Shown here: in pieces, positions 44,107 through 52,142 of the stretch
Layout of the letters: every line of letters begins with the position of its first letter
Numbering within the stretch: the first letter of the stretch is position 1
Origin: Actinophytocola sp035995025
GTDB taxonomy: Bacteria; Actinomycetota; Actinomycetes; Mycobacteriales; Pseudonocardiaceae
Length of the DNA: 64,000 nucleotides
NCBI GenBank assembly: GCA_035995025.1
Contig: DASYKY010000096.1
Coordinates: 5,567 to 69,566 of the forward strand
Reading direction: 5' to 3'
Notes under the pieces: generated by a model
What the model was told of the DNA's origin: nothing
What the model saw: the letters and a program-made list of their open reading frames with translations, nothing else
Databases searched by the model: none
Translations under genes and position numbers: made by a program

Positions 44107-44394
44107 GTGGACGAGGCCCTGCACGAACGCGTCCGGGAGCTGATCGCGTCGATCCCGCCCGGCACGGTGTCCACCTACGGCGACATCGCCGCGCTGGCCG
44201 GCGCGTCCACGCCCCGCCTGGTGGGCCGGATCCTCAGCGAGGACGGGCACGACCTGCCGTGGCACCGCGTGCTGCGCGCCAACGGCACGCCCGCGCCGCA
44301 GCTGGTGCGCGAGCAGCTGGAGCTGCTGCGCGGGGAGGGCGTGCTCGCGGACGGCCAGCGGATCAGCATGCGCAGGTACCGCTGGCGCCCCTGA
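44107..44394 (+). CDS. Alkyltransferase-like DNA-binding protein (MGMT fold, no catalytic Cys)
   Basis: A 95-residue protein, GTG start, with the DNA-binding half of O6-methylguanine methyltransferase: IPPGTVSTYGDIAALAG (helix-turn-helix), STPRLVGRILSEDG (Arg finger region) and LPWHRVLRANG. The active-site PCHRV of true methyltransferases is PWHRV here, so it cannot accept the alkyl group. Such ATL proteins bind alkylated guanine and hand the lesion to nucleotide-excision repair. The counterpart Rv3204 has the same place beside adnAB in Mycobacterium tuberculosis, suggesting a repair neighbourhood. Confidence 0.93.
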   Translation: MDEALHERVRELIASIPPGTVSTYGDIAALAGASTPRLVGRILSEDGHDLPWHRVLRANGTPAPQLVREQLELLRGEGVLADGQRISMRRYRWRP

Positions 44395-44395
44395 C

Positions 44396-45385
44396 CTACA
44401 GGTCCTCGTCCGCCTGGGTGCGGTGGGCCAGGTGCTCGGCCGGGATCTGGCCCAGCTGGCCCGCCTGGAAGTCCTCGAACGCCTCGACGATCTCCTGCCG
44501 CGTGTTCATCACGAACGGGCCGTACCGGGCCACCGGCTCGTTGATCGGCAGGCCGCCCAGCACCAGGATCTCCCAGCCCGTCGGGCTGTTCGCCTGCTGC
44601 GTGTCGGCCGCCTGCACGGTCAGGGCGTCGCCGTGGCCGAACACGGCCAGCCGGCCCTCCTCGAGCGGACGGCGTTCCGGGCCAACGGTGCCGCGGCCGG
44701 ACAGGACGTACACCAGGGCGTTGTAGTCCGCGGGCCACGGCAACGCCAGCCGCGCGCCCGGGCTCACCGTCGCGTGCAGGTACGTGATCGGGGTGTGCGT
44801 CACGCCAGGGCCGTCGTGGCCGGCCAGCGAGCCCGCGATCACCCGCACCAGCGCACCACCGTCGTCGCTCGACAGCAGGGTCGCGTCGGCCGCCTGGATG
44901 TCCTGGTAGCGCGGGGTGGTCATCTTCTTGGCACGCGGCAGGTTGACCCACAGCTGCACGCCGTGGAACAGACCCCCGCGAGCGACCATGTCCTGCGGCG
45001 GCACCTCGTTGTGCAGGATGCCCGCACCCGCGGTCATCCACTGCGTCGCGCCATCGGTGATCAGGCCGCCGCCACCGATGGAGTCGGTGTGCTCGAACGC
45101 GCCGTCGATCATGTACGTCACCGTCTCGAACCCGCGGTGCGGGTGCCACGGCGCGCCCCTGGCCTCGCCGGGCCCGTACTCGACGGCACCCATGTGGTCC
45201 AGCAGCAGGAACGGGTCGGCCAGCGCCAGGTCCGTGCCCGGGAACGGGCGCCGCACCTGGAAGCCCTCCCCCTCCAGGAACCGCTGCGCGGTGACGACCT
45301 TGCCGGCGCCGCGCCACTTCGTGTCGGGCACGGACAGGTCGGGCAGGCGGGGCAGGGTCAAAGTGTCCGCGGTGATGGCCGGCAT
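44396..45385 (-). CDS. Pirin family protein
   Basis: A 329-residue bicupin. The N-terminal cupin carries GAPWHPHRGFETVTYMIDG and GILHNEVPPQD, with the His/His/His/Glu iron ligands of pirins. The C-terminal cupin begins near LHATVSPGARLALPWP and ends with PVARYGPFVMNTRQEI. Some bacterial pirins oxidise quercetin; others act as regulators, and the sequence does not decide. GAGGAGG precedes ATG 45385. It faces a divergent membrane-protein gene across 78 bases that contain a good palindrome, so both may answer to one regulator, possibly redox- or phenolic-responsive. Confidence 0.93.
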   Translation of the reverse strand: MPAITADTLTLPRLPDLSVPDTKWRGAGKVVTAQRFLEGEGFQVRRPFPGTDLALADPFLLLDHMGAVEYGPGEARGAPWHPHRGFETVTYMIDGAFEHTDSIGGGGLITDGATQWMTAGAGILHNEVPPQDMVARGGLFHGVQLWVNLPRAKKMTTPRYQDIQAADATLLSSDDGGALVRVIAGSLAGHDGPGVTHTPITYLHATVSPGARLALPWPADYNALVYVLSGRGTVGPERRPLEEGRLAVFGHGDALTVQAADTQQANSPTGWEILVLGGLPINEPVARYGPFVMNTRQEIVEAFEDFQAGQLGQIPAEHLAHRTQADEDL

Positions 45386-45428
45386 GACACCCTCCTCTGG
45401 TCGTGTGAAGCCTATGCCCGCGACAAGG

Positions 45429-45446
45429 TAGTTGCAGCTTCAATTA
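45429..45446. promoter_or_regulatory. Palindromic candidate operator (MarR-like) between pirin and membrane gene
   Basis: TAGTTGCAGCTTCAATTA matches its own reverse complement at 14 of 18 positions, with core TTGNAGCTNCAA at 45432-45443. It sits in an AT-rich patch 18 bases before the membrane-protein start. Sites built on TTGAAGCTTCAA are common for MarR-type repressors; no regulator gene is adjacent. Confidence 0.5.
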
Positions 45447-45463
45447 TTCCCGGAGGTCCGCGA

Positions 45464-46003
45464 ATGAGCCTGGTGGCACGGCAGCTGACGGGGACGTGGG
45501 TGGTCGGGTCGGCGACGACCGGCACGCTCGCGGTCCTGTTCACCCTCGACCGCGGCGAGCTGCCGGTCCAGCCCCTCGACGACCTGCCCGCCCTGTCGCT
45601 GCTCGGCGTGCTCGGCATGCTGGCGGCGCTGTTCGCGGCGCTTGGCCTGCTCGCGTGGGGCACGCTGGAGGTCACCTGGCTGCCGCGGACCGGCCGCGCG
45701 GGGGCGCTGTGGGTGGTGGTCGCCGGCGTCGGCGGGCTCGCCGGCTGGGGGTACGCGGCCGCGGCGACGTTCGCCGGCGACTACTCGCTCGCCGCACAGC
45801 TGATCATGGCCTACGTACTGGGCGGGCTGCCGTTCGTGCTCGTCGCCGCGCTGCTGCTCCAGGCCCGGCGGGCCAACATCGGCGCGCTGGTGGTCACCGT
45901 GGCGCTGCTGCTGATCGGCGCGCTGGTCATGCACGGCGACCCGCTGCAGGCGTGCGCCGAGCTGCTGTGGTGGCTCTTCGGGGCGGACATCACAGTTCTG
46001 TGA
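45464..46003 (+). CDS. Polytopic membrane protein of unknown function
   Basis: A 179-residue hydrophobic protein from ATG 45464, with CGGAGG upstream. Five likely membrane helices: about 9-26, 42-66 (LLGVLGMLAALFAALGLLAWG), 79-100, 108-133 and 139-158, and a polar C-terminus. No family motif is recognisable. It diverges from the pirin gene across a palindromic site and overlaps the end of the convergent kinase-like gene by 14 bases. A small transport or stress-related membrane function is only a guess. Confidence 0.75.
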   Translation: MSLVARQLTGTWVVGSATTGTLAVLFTLDRGELPVQPLDDLPALSLLGVLGMLAALFAALGLLAWGTLEVTWLPRTGRAGALWVVVAGVGGLAGWGYAAAATFAGDYSLAAQLIMAYVLGGLPFVLVAALLLQARRANIGALVVTVALLLIGALVMHGDPLQACAELLWWLFGADITVL

Positions 46004-46778
46004 TCTGGTGCGCGGCCCGCGAGAGGCCGCGCATCGACTGCTCCGTGGAGTGCGGGTGCAGGGCGTGCACGGCGAGGCGGAACAGCAGCGCGTGCAGCAG
46101 GACCTGCGGCCACTCGGGCAAGTGCGACCAGCGCCGCAGGATGCCGGCGTCCGCGCCGCCCCAGGCGAGCGCGTCGACGACGACCACGGCGGCGGCCCAC
46201 TCGGCCGGCCGGTGGTACGCGGTGAAGTCGGCGATGCCGGGCGCGGCGTCGCCGTCGAAGAGGACGTTGCCGAACAGGTCGCCGTGCACGACCTGCGACC
46301 GCAGCGACAACGGCTTGCGCGCGCCGACGATCACGTCGAAGAGCCGCCCACCGAGCGCGGGGTCGAGCGGCACGTCCTCCTTGCCCGCGGCGGCCCGGTC
46401 GGCCATCGCGAACACGTCGACGCGCGCGCTCAGGAAGCGCGGCACCTTCAGGTCGGCGGTCGCCTTGTGCAGCCGCAGCGAGGCGGCCACGACCTCGTCG
46501 TAACGCGGCTCGGCACGGCCCTGCACGTCGTGAAACGCGGCCCACCCGCCGACGACCCAGCGGCCGTCGGAGGCGCGAACCGGTCTGCCGATACGGAGCT
46601 CGGGTACCTGCAGGTCATCGAGGGTCTGCGCGACCCAGGTGGCTTCGGCGGGATTGGTTACGGGCCGCAGCGCCACCCCGCCGCACCGCCACTGCGGCCC
46701 GGTGTCGAGGAGCTCGGGCTCGATCTCCTTGACACCGAAGGCCGCACGGACGTGCAGGGGCGGCGGGGACGCGGTCAC
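45990..46778 (-). CDS. Aminoglycoside-phosphotransferase-like protein (TIGR02569, Rv3205c type)
   Basis: A 262-residue actinobacterial protein with a kinase-like fold: LRPVTNPAEATWVAQTL near the N-terminus, RSQVVHGDLFGNVLFDG as the catalytic loop, and GIADFTAYHRPAEWAAAVVV, where Asp would bind metal. The nucleotide-binding Lys loop is weak, so activity is uncertain. This family is found almost only in actinobacteria, next to moeZ, as here and in Mycobacterium tuberculosis. The substrate is unknown. It follows moeZ in the same orientation, but moeZ lies downstream, 39 bases after its... start-side neighbour is the convergent membrane gene, so it is probably transcribed together with moeZ only if read-through from moeZ occurs. 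Confidence 0.85.
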   Translation of the reverse strand: MTASPPPLHVRAAFGVKEIEPELLDTGPQWRCGGVALRPVTNPAEATWVAQTLDDLQVPELRIGRPVRASDGRWVVGGWAAFHDVQGRAEPRYDEVVAASLRLHKATADLKVPRFLSARVDVFAMADRAAAGKEDVPLDPALGGRLFDVIVGARKPLSLRSQVVHGDLFGNVLFDGDAAPGIADFTAYHRPAEWAAAVVVVDALAWGGADAGILRRWSHLPEWPQVLLHALLFRLAVHALHPHSTEQSMRGLSRAAHQITEL

Positions 46779-46817
46779 GACAAGGCACGCTACCGCCTGC
46801 CTGGCGCCGAGCTGGGA

Positions 46818-47996
46818 TCAGTAGGTCGGCAGGCTCGTGTCGACGTCCTTGGCCCAGCCCAGCACACCGCCGCCCACGTGCACCGCGTCGGAGAAACCCG
46901 CCTTGTGCAGCGCGGCCAGCGCCTCCGCGGACCGGCCGCCCGACTTGCAGTGCAGCACGATCTGCTTGTCCTGCGGCAGCTCCGCGAGCGCCTCGCCCGA
47001 GAGGATGCGGTCCTTCGGGATCAGCACCGCGCCCGGGATGTTCACGATCTCCCACTCGTGCGGCTCGCGGACGTCGATCAGCGCGAAGTCCTCGCCGCGG
47101 TCGAACTTCTCCTTCAGCTCGCGCGGGGTGATCGTGTGACCGGCCGCGGCCAGCTGGGCGTCGCCGGACACCACGCCGCAGAACGCGTCGTAGTCGATGA
47201 GCGCCTCGATCGGCTTCGTCTCCGGGTCCTTGCGGACGCGGACGGTCCGGTACGACATCTCCAGCGCGTCGTACACCATCAGCCTGCCCAGCAGCGGCTC
47301 GCCGATGCCGGTGATCAGCTTGATCGCCTCGGTCACCATGACCGACCCGATCGACGCGCACAGCACGCCCAGCACGCCGCCCTCGGCGCACGACGGGACC
47401 ATGCCGGGCGGCGGCGGCTCGGGGTAGAGGTCGCGGTAGTTCAGGCCCTGGCCGTTCGGCGCGTCCTCCCAGAACACGCTGACCTGGCCCTCGAACCGGA
47501 AGATCGAGCCCCAGACGTACGGCTTGCCGAGCAGCACGGCCGCGTCGTTGACGAGGTAGCGCGTGGCGAAGTTGTCCGTGCCGTCGAGGATCAGGTCGTA
47601 GCCGGCGAAGATGTCGAGCGCGTTGTCCGAGGTGAGCTGTTCCTGATGCAGGTTCACCTTGACGAACGGGTTGATCTCGGCCACGGACTCCTTGGCCGAC
47701 AAGGCCTTCGGCTTGCCGATGTCGGACTGCCCGTGGATCACCTGGCGCTGCAGGTTGGACTCGTCGACGATGTCGAAGTCGACCACGCCGAGCGTGCCGG
47801 CACCCGCCGCGGCGAGGTACAGCAGCGCCGGGCTGCCGAGCCCACCGGCGCCCACCACGAGCACCTTGGCGTTCTTCAGCCGTTTCTGCCCGTCCACCCC
47901 GACATCCGGGATGATCAGGTGTCGGCTGTAGCGGGCGACCTCCTCCTTGGTCAGCTCCTCAGCCGGTTCGACCAGGGGCGGCAAACTGCCTGCCAT
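46818..47996 (-). CDS. moeZ: Adenylyltransferase/sulfurtransferase MoeZ
   Basis: A 392-residue E1-like enzyme with a C-terminal rhodanese domain. The ThiF/MoeB part has VLVVGAGGLGSPAL (ATP site), SNLQRQVIHG, LDGTDNFATRYLVND and VPSCAEGGVLGVLCASIGS. The rhodanese part begins near residue 290 and has the persulfide-carrying Cys in VLHCKSGGRSAEAL. It adenylates and thiocarboxylates the C-terminus of ubiquitin-like sulfur carriers for molybdopterin, thiamin or cysteine pathways. ATG 47996 follows GAGGAGG; the 13-residue upstream extension is rejected. Confidence 0.96.
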   Translation of the reverse strand: MAGSLPPLVEPAEELTKEEVARYSRHLIIPDVGVDGQKRLKNAKVLVVGAGGLGSPALLYLAAAGAGTLGVVDFDIVDESNLQRQVIHGQSDIGKPKALSAKESVAEINPFVKVNLHQEQLTSDNALDIFAGYDLILDGTDNFATRYLVNDAAVLLGKPYVWGSIFRFEGQVSVFWEDAPNGQGLNYRDLYPEPPPPGMVPSCAEGGVLGVLCASIGSVMVTEAIKLITGIGEPLLGRLMVYDALEMSYRTVRVRKDPETKPIEALIDYDAFCGVVSGDAQLAAAGHTITPRELKEKFDRGEDFALIDVREPHEWEIVNIPGAVLIPKDRILSGEALAELPQDKQIVLHCKSGGRSAEALAALHKAGFSDAVHVGGGVLGWAKDVDTSLPTY

Positions 47997-48083
47997 CGTT
48001 CCTCCTCGACGCGCGAACCCGTGCACTCCATTCAACGCGCACGTCCCACCAAGGCTTCCGCGGCTCTCACATCGCGGGACGGT

Positions 48084-49106
48084 TCAGCGTGCCTGCGGGT
48101 TGGGCCAGGGGTTGTAGACGCACGTCTTGCCGTCGGCGCGCACCGGGTCGTCGTAGCCGGCCTTGTTGTTCAGCTTGGCGACGTAGTTGTTGGACACGCC
48201 GAACGACTGCTGCATCATCACCGGCGCGAGCCCGCCGTTGCGCTGGCAGCCCACGTGGTCCTTGCCGAACGCGTGGCCGATCTCGTGGTTGATCGCGTAG
48301 ATCCGGTAGTTGCCGATGTCGCCGCCGAACGCGATCGCGCCGCGCACCCAGCGCGCCAGGTTGATCATCAGCCGGCTCTGGTCGCGCCGCCAGCACGAGG
48401 ACTCGTACTTGATCGAGTAGCCGCAGTACTGGTCCTTGTGCGTGGTGTTCGGCGAGGACAGGCTGATCCGGATGTCCGGGTTCGCGTCGCCGTCGACGCG
48501 CTGCACCGACACCTGCCCGGTGCCGGGCCAGCTGCGCGGGTCGGCGAGCGTGGCGTCGACGAGCGAGGCGAAGGAGTCGTTGCCGCCGTAGGGTTTCAGG
48601 TCGATGCCCTGCTCGACCTCGATCGTGTAGGTGTACAGGCGGCCACCCTTGCCGACGCGGTCGCCGCGGCCGGCCAGGACGTCCCACTTGCCCTTGCCGG
48701 ACTGCGTGAACGACGCACCCTTGGGCAGCTCGGCGGTGGGAATGTTCAGGTTCGGCGGGACCGCGGGCTGCTCGGACAGGCGAGGCGCGACGTCGCCGTC
48801 GCCGCCGGCCAGCTGCTGCGCCTGGTTCGCGACACCGGGCTGGTTCGCGCCGGCGACGTCCGCGGACCGGTCGCCGATCGTCTGCAGCACGGCCACCACG
48901 GTGACCCCGATGAGGACCGGGATCGCGTAGATCCGCCAGCCGTACGTCGCCATGACGCCCCGCAGACCGCGCTTGCGTGGTGGGCGGCGTCTGCGCTGCT
49001 CACCCCGGCTGGGCTGGTCGGTGGGACGCCACGACGCGGCGAGAGGCTGCGCCGCGTGTCGGCGCGCCCCGGCCCGGTGCCGTTCCTGGGTCGCCCGCTT
49101 GGTCAC
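48084..49106 (-). CDS. DUF3152 membrane-anchored zinc peptidase-like protein
   Basis: A 340-residue protein, Rv3207c type. An Arg-rich cytoplasmic start of about 50 residues precedes a membrane helix (YAIPVLIGVTVVAVLQ), so the rest is outside. The DUF3152 domain has YTYTIEVEQGI, RISLSSPNTTHKDQYCGY, and AINHEIGHAFGKDHVGC, an extended HExGHxxGxxH zinc motif of metzincins, plus a later VMMQQSFG Met-turn. Cys pairs suggest disulfides. A secreted protease role is inferred; no substrate is known. It is followed by moeZ in the same direction with 87 bases between. Confidence 0.93.
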   Translation of the reverse strand: MTKRATQERHRAGARRHAAQPLAASWRPTDQPSRGEQRRRRPPRKRGLRGVMATYGWRIYAIPVLIGVTVVAVLQTIGDRSADVAGANQPGVANQAQQLAGGDGDVAPRLSEQPAVPPNLNIPTAELPKGASFTQSGKGKWDVLAGRGDRVGKGGRLYTYTIEVEQGIDLKPYGGNDSFASLVDATLADPRSWPGTGQVSVQRVDGDANPDIRISLSSPNTTHKDQYCGYSIKYESSCWRRDQSRLMINLARWVRGAIAFGGDIGNYRIYAINHEIGHAFGKDHVGCQRNGGLAPVMMQQSFGVSNNYVAKLNNKAGYDDPVRADGKTCVYNPWPNPQAR

Positions 49107-49158
49107 GGGGACCAGGGTGCCACAGTTTGCCCGCCGGCCTCGCGTCCAGGTGATCCGT

Positions 49159-50145
49159 TCACCAATCGCCGGCCGCCGCGTGCTCCCACATGCCGAGCAC
49201 CGCGCGGGCCACCGTGCCGGGTCGTTCCATCTGCGAGACGTGTCCGGTGCCGGGCAGCACGAGCAGCCTGCCGCGGGGCAGCAGCTGGGCCGTCCGCGGC
49301 GCCTTGCGCACCGTGACCAGCCTGTCCTTGGCGCCCCAGACGACGAGCGCCGGCGCGGGGATCGTCGGCGCGATGCGCCACAGCGAGCGCGACCGCGGCG
49401 CGAGCCAGGTGCGGAACAGGCCGACCGTGCTGCGGGCGAGCGCCGGGCTGGACCACACCAGCCGCTCGCGTTCCGCGAACTCCTCGGCGGCCTCGCGCCT
49501 GCGGGACTCCGGGATGCGGTCCGGCTCGGCGAAGCACAGCGTCAGCAGCCGCATGACCCGGCGGTCGACGTCCTCGCGGGCCATGCTGCGGCGCACCGGA
49601 GGTCCGATGAACGGCAGGTAGGCGACCGCGAGCCGCGGGTCGGACATGCGCGACAGGTAGGGCCGCAGGTCGGGCATCGCCGGCGAGACGAGCGTCAGCG
49701 TGCGGACCAGCTCGGGGTGGCGGGAGGCGAGCAGCATCGAGATCGCGCCGCCCATGGAGTTGCCGAACAGGTGCACCGGCCCGGCGTCCAGGCCGCGGAC
49801 GAAGCGCGCCACGGCGTCCGCGTGCGCGGGGATCGAGTAGTCGAAATGCTTCGGCGGCTCGCTGCGCCCGAACCCGGGCAGGTCGATCGAGATGCCCGGG
49901 ACCTGCGAGGACAGCTGGCCGGCGAGGTCGGTCCAGTTGGTGGCGGAGCCCCCGAGCCCGTGCACGTACACCGCCATCGCCTCGGCGTCCGCCGGACCCG
50001 GCGTGCGGCGCACGTGCAGGGTCACCCCGCCGGCGGTCTGGTTCCCGCCCGGCCACGGCGGGATCGACATGTCGACGGGCGGCAGCACGGCGTCCGACAG
50101 CGGAACATGGGTCACGGGAGGCCTGATCGCGGCGCTGGTGCTCAT
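49159..50145 (-). CDS. Alpha/beta hydrolase
   Basis: A 328-residue serine hydrolase fold: VYVHGLGGSATNW (oxyanion region), IDLPGFGRSEPP, nucleophile elbow LFGNSMGGAISM (GxSxG), VVWGAKDRLV with the acid Asp, and PGTGHVSQME with the His. Residues before about 25 look unstructured and no signal is present, so it is cytoplasmic. It resembles C-C hydrolase or lipase-type enzymes; the substrate is open. It diverges from the first TetR gene with about 120 bases between, so this hydrolase is a plausible target of that regulator. Confidence 0.93.
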   Translation of the reverse strand: MSTSAAIRPPVTHVPLSDAVLPPVDMSIPPWPGGNQTAGGVTLHVRRTPGPADAEAMAVYVHGLGGSATNWTDLAGQLSSQVPGISIDLPGFGRSEPPKHFDYSIPAHADAVARFVRGLDAGPVHLFGNSMGGAISMLLASRHPELVRTLTLVSPAMPDLRPYLSRMSDPRLAVAYLPFIGPPVRRSMAREDVDRRVMRLLTLCFAEPDRIPESRRREAAEEFAERERLVWSSPALARSTVGLFRTWLAPRSRSLWRIAPTIPAPALVVWGAKDRLVTVRKAPRTAQLLPRGRLLVLPGTGHVSQMERPGTVARAVLGMWEHAAAGDW

Positions 50146-50267
50146 CCATCCAGTATCCGCGAGGAGGACAACCGTCGCGGATCGACGCTACCGGCGAGTA
50201 AGGTCGTACCACCCGCACCGTGTCGGTGACCCCGGCCCGGAAGGAGTGGACGCGCGTGGGAGGCGGC

Positions 50268-50924
50268 ATGTCGGAGACGGCGACACAAGCAGGGCAAAAC
50301 GGGGGCCTCACGGGCCAGGCGAACAGGGCGGCGCGGCTGCCCCGCAACGCGCGACGGGCGCAGCTGCTCGACGCGGCGCAGGACGTGTTCGCGGCCAACG
50401 GCTATCACGCGGCGGCCATGGACGAGATCGCGGAGCGCGCCGGCGTGTCGAAGCCGGTGCTGTACCAGCACTTCCCGGGCAAGCTCGAGCTGTACATGGC
50501 ACTGCTGGAGATGCACGTCGACGAGCTCATCGAGCGCGTGACCGACGCGATGGCCTCCACGACGGACAACAAGCTGCGCGTGCAGAACGCGGTGAGCGCG
50601 TACTTCGACTTCGTGGACGGCGAGAGCCAGGCCTACCGGCTCGTGTTCGAGTCCGACCTGCGCGGCGAGCCGGCGGTCCAGGCGGCCATCGACCGCGGCA
50701 CGGACGCCTGCGTCCGCGCGATCACGGCGACGATCACCGCGGACGCGGGCCTGGACGAGGAACGCGCGTCGTTGCTGGCAGTGGGCCTGGTGGGCATCAG
50801 CCAGGTGGCGGCCCGCTCCTGGCTGGCCGGCAACCGGTCGATGGTCAAGGAGGACGCCGTGGCGCTCATCTCGAACCTGGCGTGGAAGGGCATCGGCGGC
50901 GGCTTCCCCCTGCAGAACGGCTGA
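50268..50924 (+). CDS. TetR-family regulator (Rv3208 type)
   Basis: A 218-residue regulator starting at ATG 50268 with GGGAGG five bases before; GTG 50220 and 50256 are alternatives. The helix-turn-helix is AAMDEIAERAGVSKPVLYQHF within RRAQLLDAAQDVFAANGYH. The long C-terminal ligand domain ends WLAGNRSMVKEDAVALISNL. In Mycobacterium tuberculosis the equivalent gene sits between the moeZ region and the DUF3107 gene, as here. Targets are unknown; the divergent alpha/beta hydrolase is the natural candidate. Confidence 0.93.
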   Translation: MSETATQAGQNGGLTGQANRAARLPRNARRAQLLDAAQDVFAANGYHAAAMDEIAERAGVSKPVLYQHFPGKLELYMALLEMHVDELIERVTDAMASTTDNKLRVQNAVSAYFDFVDGESQAYRLVFESDLRGEPAVQAAIDRGTDACVRAITATITADAGLDEERASLLAVGLVGISQVAARSWLAGNRSMVKEDAVALISNLAWKGIGGGFPLQNG

Positions 50925-50989
50925 CCGTTCGGCGGTTCGGCTCTGCACTCGCCGATCCGGGCTGCGCCAACAGGAGTAGCGTTCCCAGG

Positions 50990-51715
50990 ATGTCCGGCCG
51001 TACTGACACCGACAGCACCGGCGACGCCAGACGGGACCGCTGGCGTTCCCACCGGGCGGCGCGGCGGGCGGAGTTCGTCGACGCCGCGATGCGGGCGCTC
51101 GCCGAGCACGGGCCCGACGTCGGGATGGACCACATCGCCGCCGAGGCCGGGGTCACCAAACCCGTGCTGTACCGGCACTTCACCGACAAGGCCGACCTGT
51201 TCGTCGCGCTCGGGCAGCGTGGCACGGAGATCCTCTTCGACCGGCTCATCCCGGCCATGAACAACGAGGAGGCGCCGGTCCCCCGCATCCGCAAGAGCCT
51301 CGACGCCTTCTTCTCGACCGTCGAGGAGCACCCGAACCTCTACCGCGTCCTCGTCCGCCGCTCGTTCGCGAAGGCGCGGGTCGAGCAGGACATCGTCGCC
51401 GAGGACAAGGAGCTCATCGCGAACGCGCTGGCCGCCCTGCTCGGCGACTACCTGCGCTCGCTGGAGATCGACTCCGGCGGCGCCGAGCCGTGGGCGCACG
51501 GCATCGTCGGCATGGTGCAGAACGTCAGCGAGTGGTGGCTCGAGCGGCGCACCATGACGCGCGACGCCGTCGTCGAGTACCTAACCCAGATCATCTGGTC
51601 CGCCATCGACGGCTTCACCCGCGCACAGGGCATCGCCCTAGACCCGAACAAGCCCCTAGACGTGAACAAGGTGGTGAAACTCCGAGTAGAAGAGCCCAAC
51701 GCAACCGCAGGCTGA
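50990..51715 (+). CDS. TetR-family regulator with rare-codon tail
   Basis: A 241-residue regulator from ATG 50990. Helix-turn-helix: VGMDHIAAEAGVTKPVLYRHF after RAEFVDAAMRALAEHG. The C-terminal domain carries WAHGIVGMVQNVSEWWLERR, a pattern known in TetR regulators of lipid genes in actinobacteria. The last 30 or so codons (FTRAQGIALDPNKPLDVNK onward) use CTA three times plus GTA and CGA, which are rare elsewhere here, and extend past the folded domain. It is a second TetR gene immediately after the first, in the same direction, 65 bases on; they are not close paralogues outside the DNA-binding part. Confidence 0.92.
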   Translation: MSGRTDTDSTGDARRDRWRSHRAARRAEFVDAAMRALAEHGPDVGMDHIAAEAGVTKPVLYRHFTDKADLFVALGQRGTEILFDRLIPAMNNEEAPVPRIRKSLDAFFSTVEEHPNLYRVLVRRSFAKARVEQDIVAEDKELIANALAALLGDYLRSLEIDSGGAEPWAHGIVGMVQNVSEWWLERRTMTRDAVVEYLTQIIWSAIDGFTRAQGIALDPNKPLDVNKVVKLRVEEPNATAG

Positions 51716-51875
51716 CCCACCAACCAGAAATCCACGCCAACCAGGAATCTTTGTGAGCACGCCCGAACCTGACCAACGCAACCTCAGGGGACCGTGACGC
51801 CACCCAGCCACAAGTACGTGCCCGACCGCACCATCCGCCGGAACCCGGCCAACACTTCGAATCCCGGGGAGGCGG

Positions 51876-52100
51876 TCAGGTCGCGAAGCCTACGCGGCGG
51901 CTGTCGGCTGTGCCGATCTCCACGTACGCGACCCGCGCGGAGGGCACCACGAACCGGCGGCCCTTGTCGTCCACCAGGCTGAGCGTGCCGCCGGAGTCCT
52001 TCAGCGCGGCCGCGACGAGGGACTCGATCTCGTCCGGTGACTGCGTGCTGTTGAGCACGATCTCCCGCGCCGTGTCCGCGACTCCGACCTTGACCTCCAC
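51876..52100 (-). CDS. DUF3107 small conserved protein
   Basis: A 74-residue protein from GTG 52100, with GGAGG five bases upstream. VEVKVGVADTAREIVLNSTQ, SPDEIESLVAAALKDSGGTL and VPSARVAYVEIGT match the DUF3107 family (Rv3208A/TB9.4 type), an actinobacterial signature gene of unknown function. The fold is small alpha/beta. The N-terminal extension to 52124 lacks a ribosome site. It stands alone between the convergent TetR gene and the ferritin-like gene, in the order conserved in mycobacteria. Confidence 0.92.
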   Translation of the reverse strand: MEVKVGVADTAREIVLNSTQSPDEIESLVAAALKDSGGTLSLVDDKGRRFVVPSARVAYVEIGTADSRRVGFAT

Positions 52101-52142
52101 GCTTACCTCCGCCTCGCAGAACAAAACGCTGACCCCGTAAGG

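Noticed and set aside
41903..44143. A 746-codon open frame opposite adnA
   Set aside because: Composition is Gly/Arg/Val/Ala-biased with no domain, and the opposite strand encodes a full helicase-nuclease.
46618..46818. Translational coupling of the TIGR02569 gene with moeZ
   Set aside because: Both read leftward with a 39-base gap and no overlap; shared transcription is possible but nothing in the sequence shows coupling. The TIGR02569 gene lies downstream of moeZ, and the wording in its entry about neighbours should be read in that sense.
51850..51870. tRNA fragment or att site suggested by TTCGAATCCC
   Set aside because: No T-stem, anticodon stem or acceptor pairing can be drawn on either strand.
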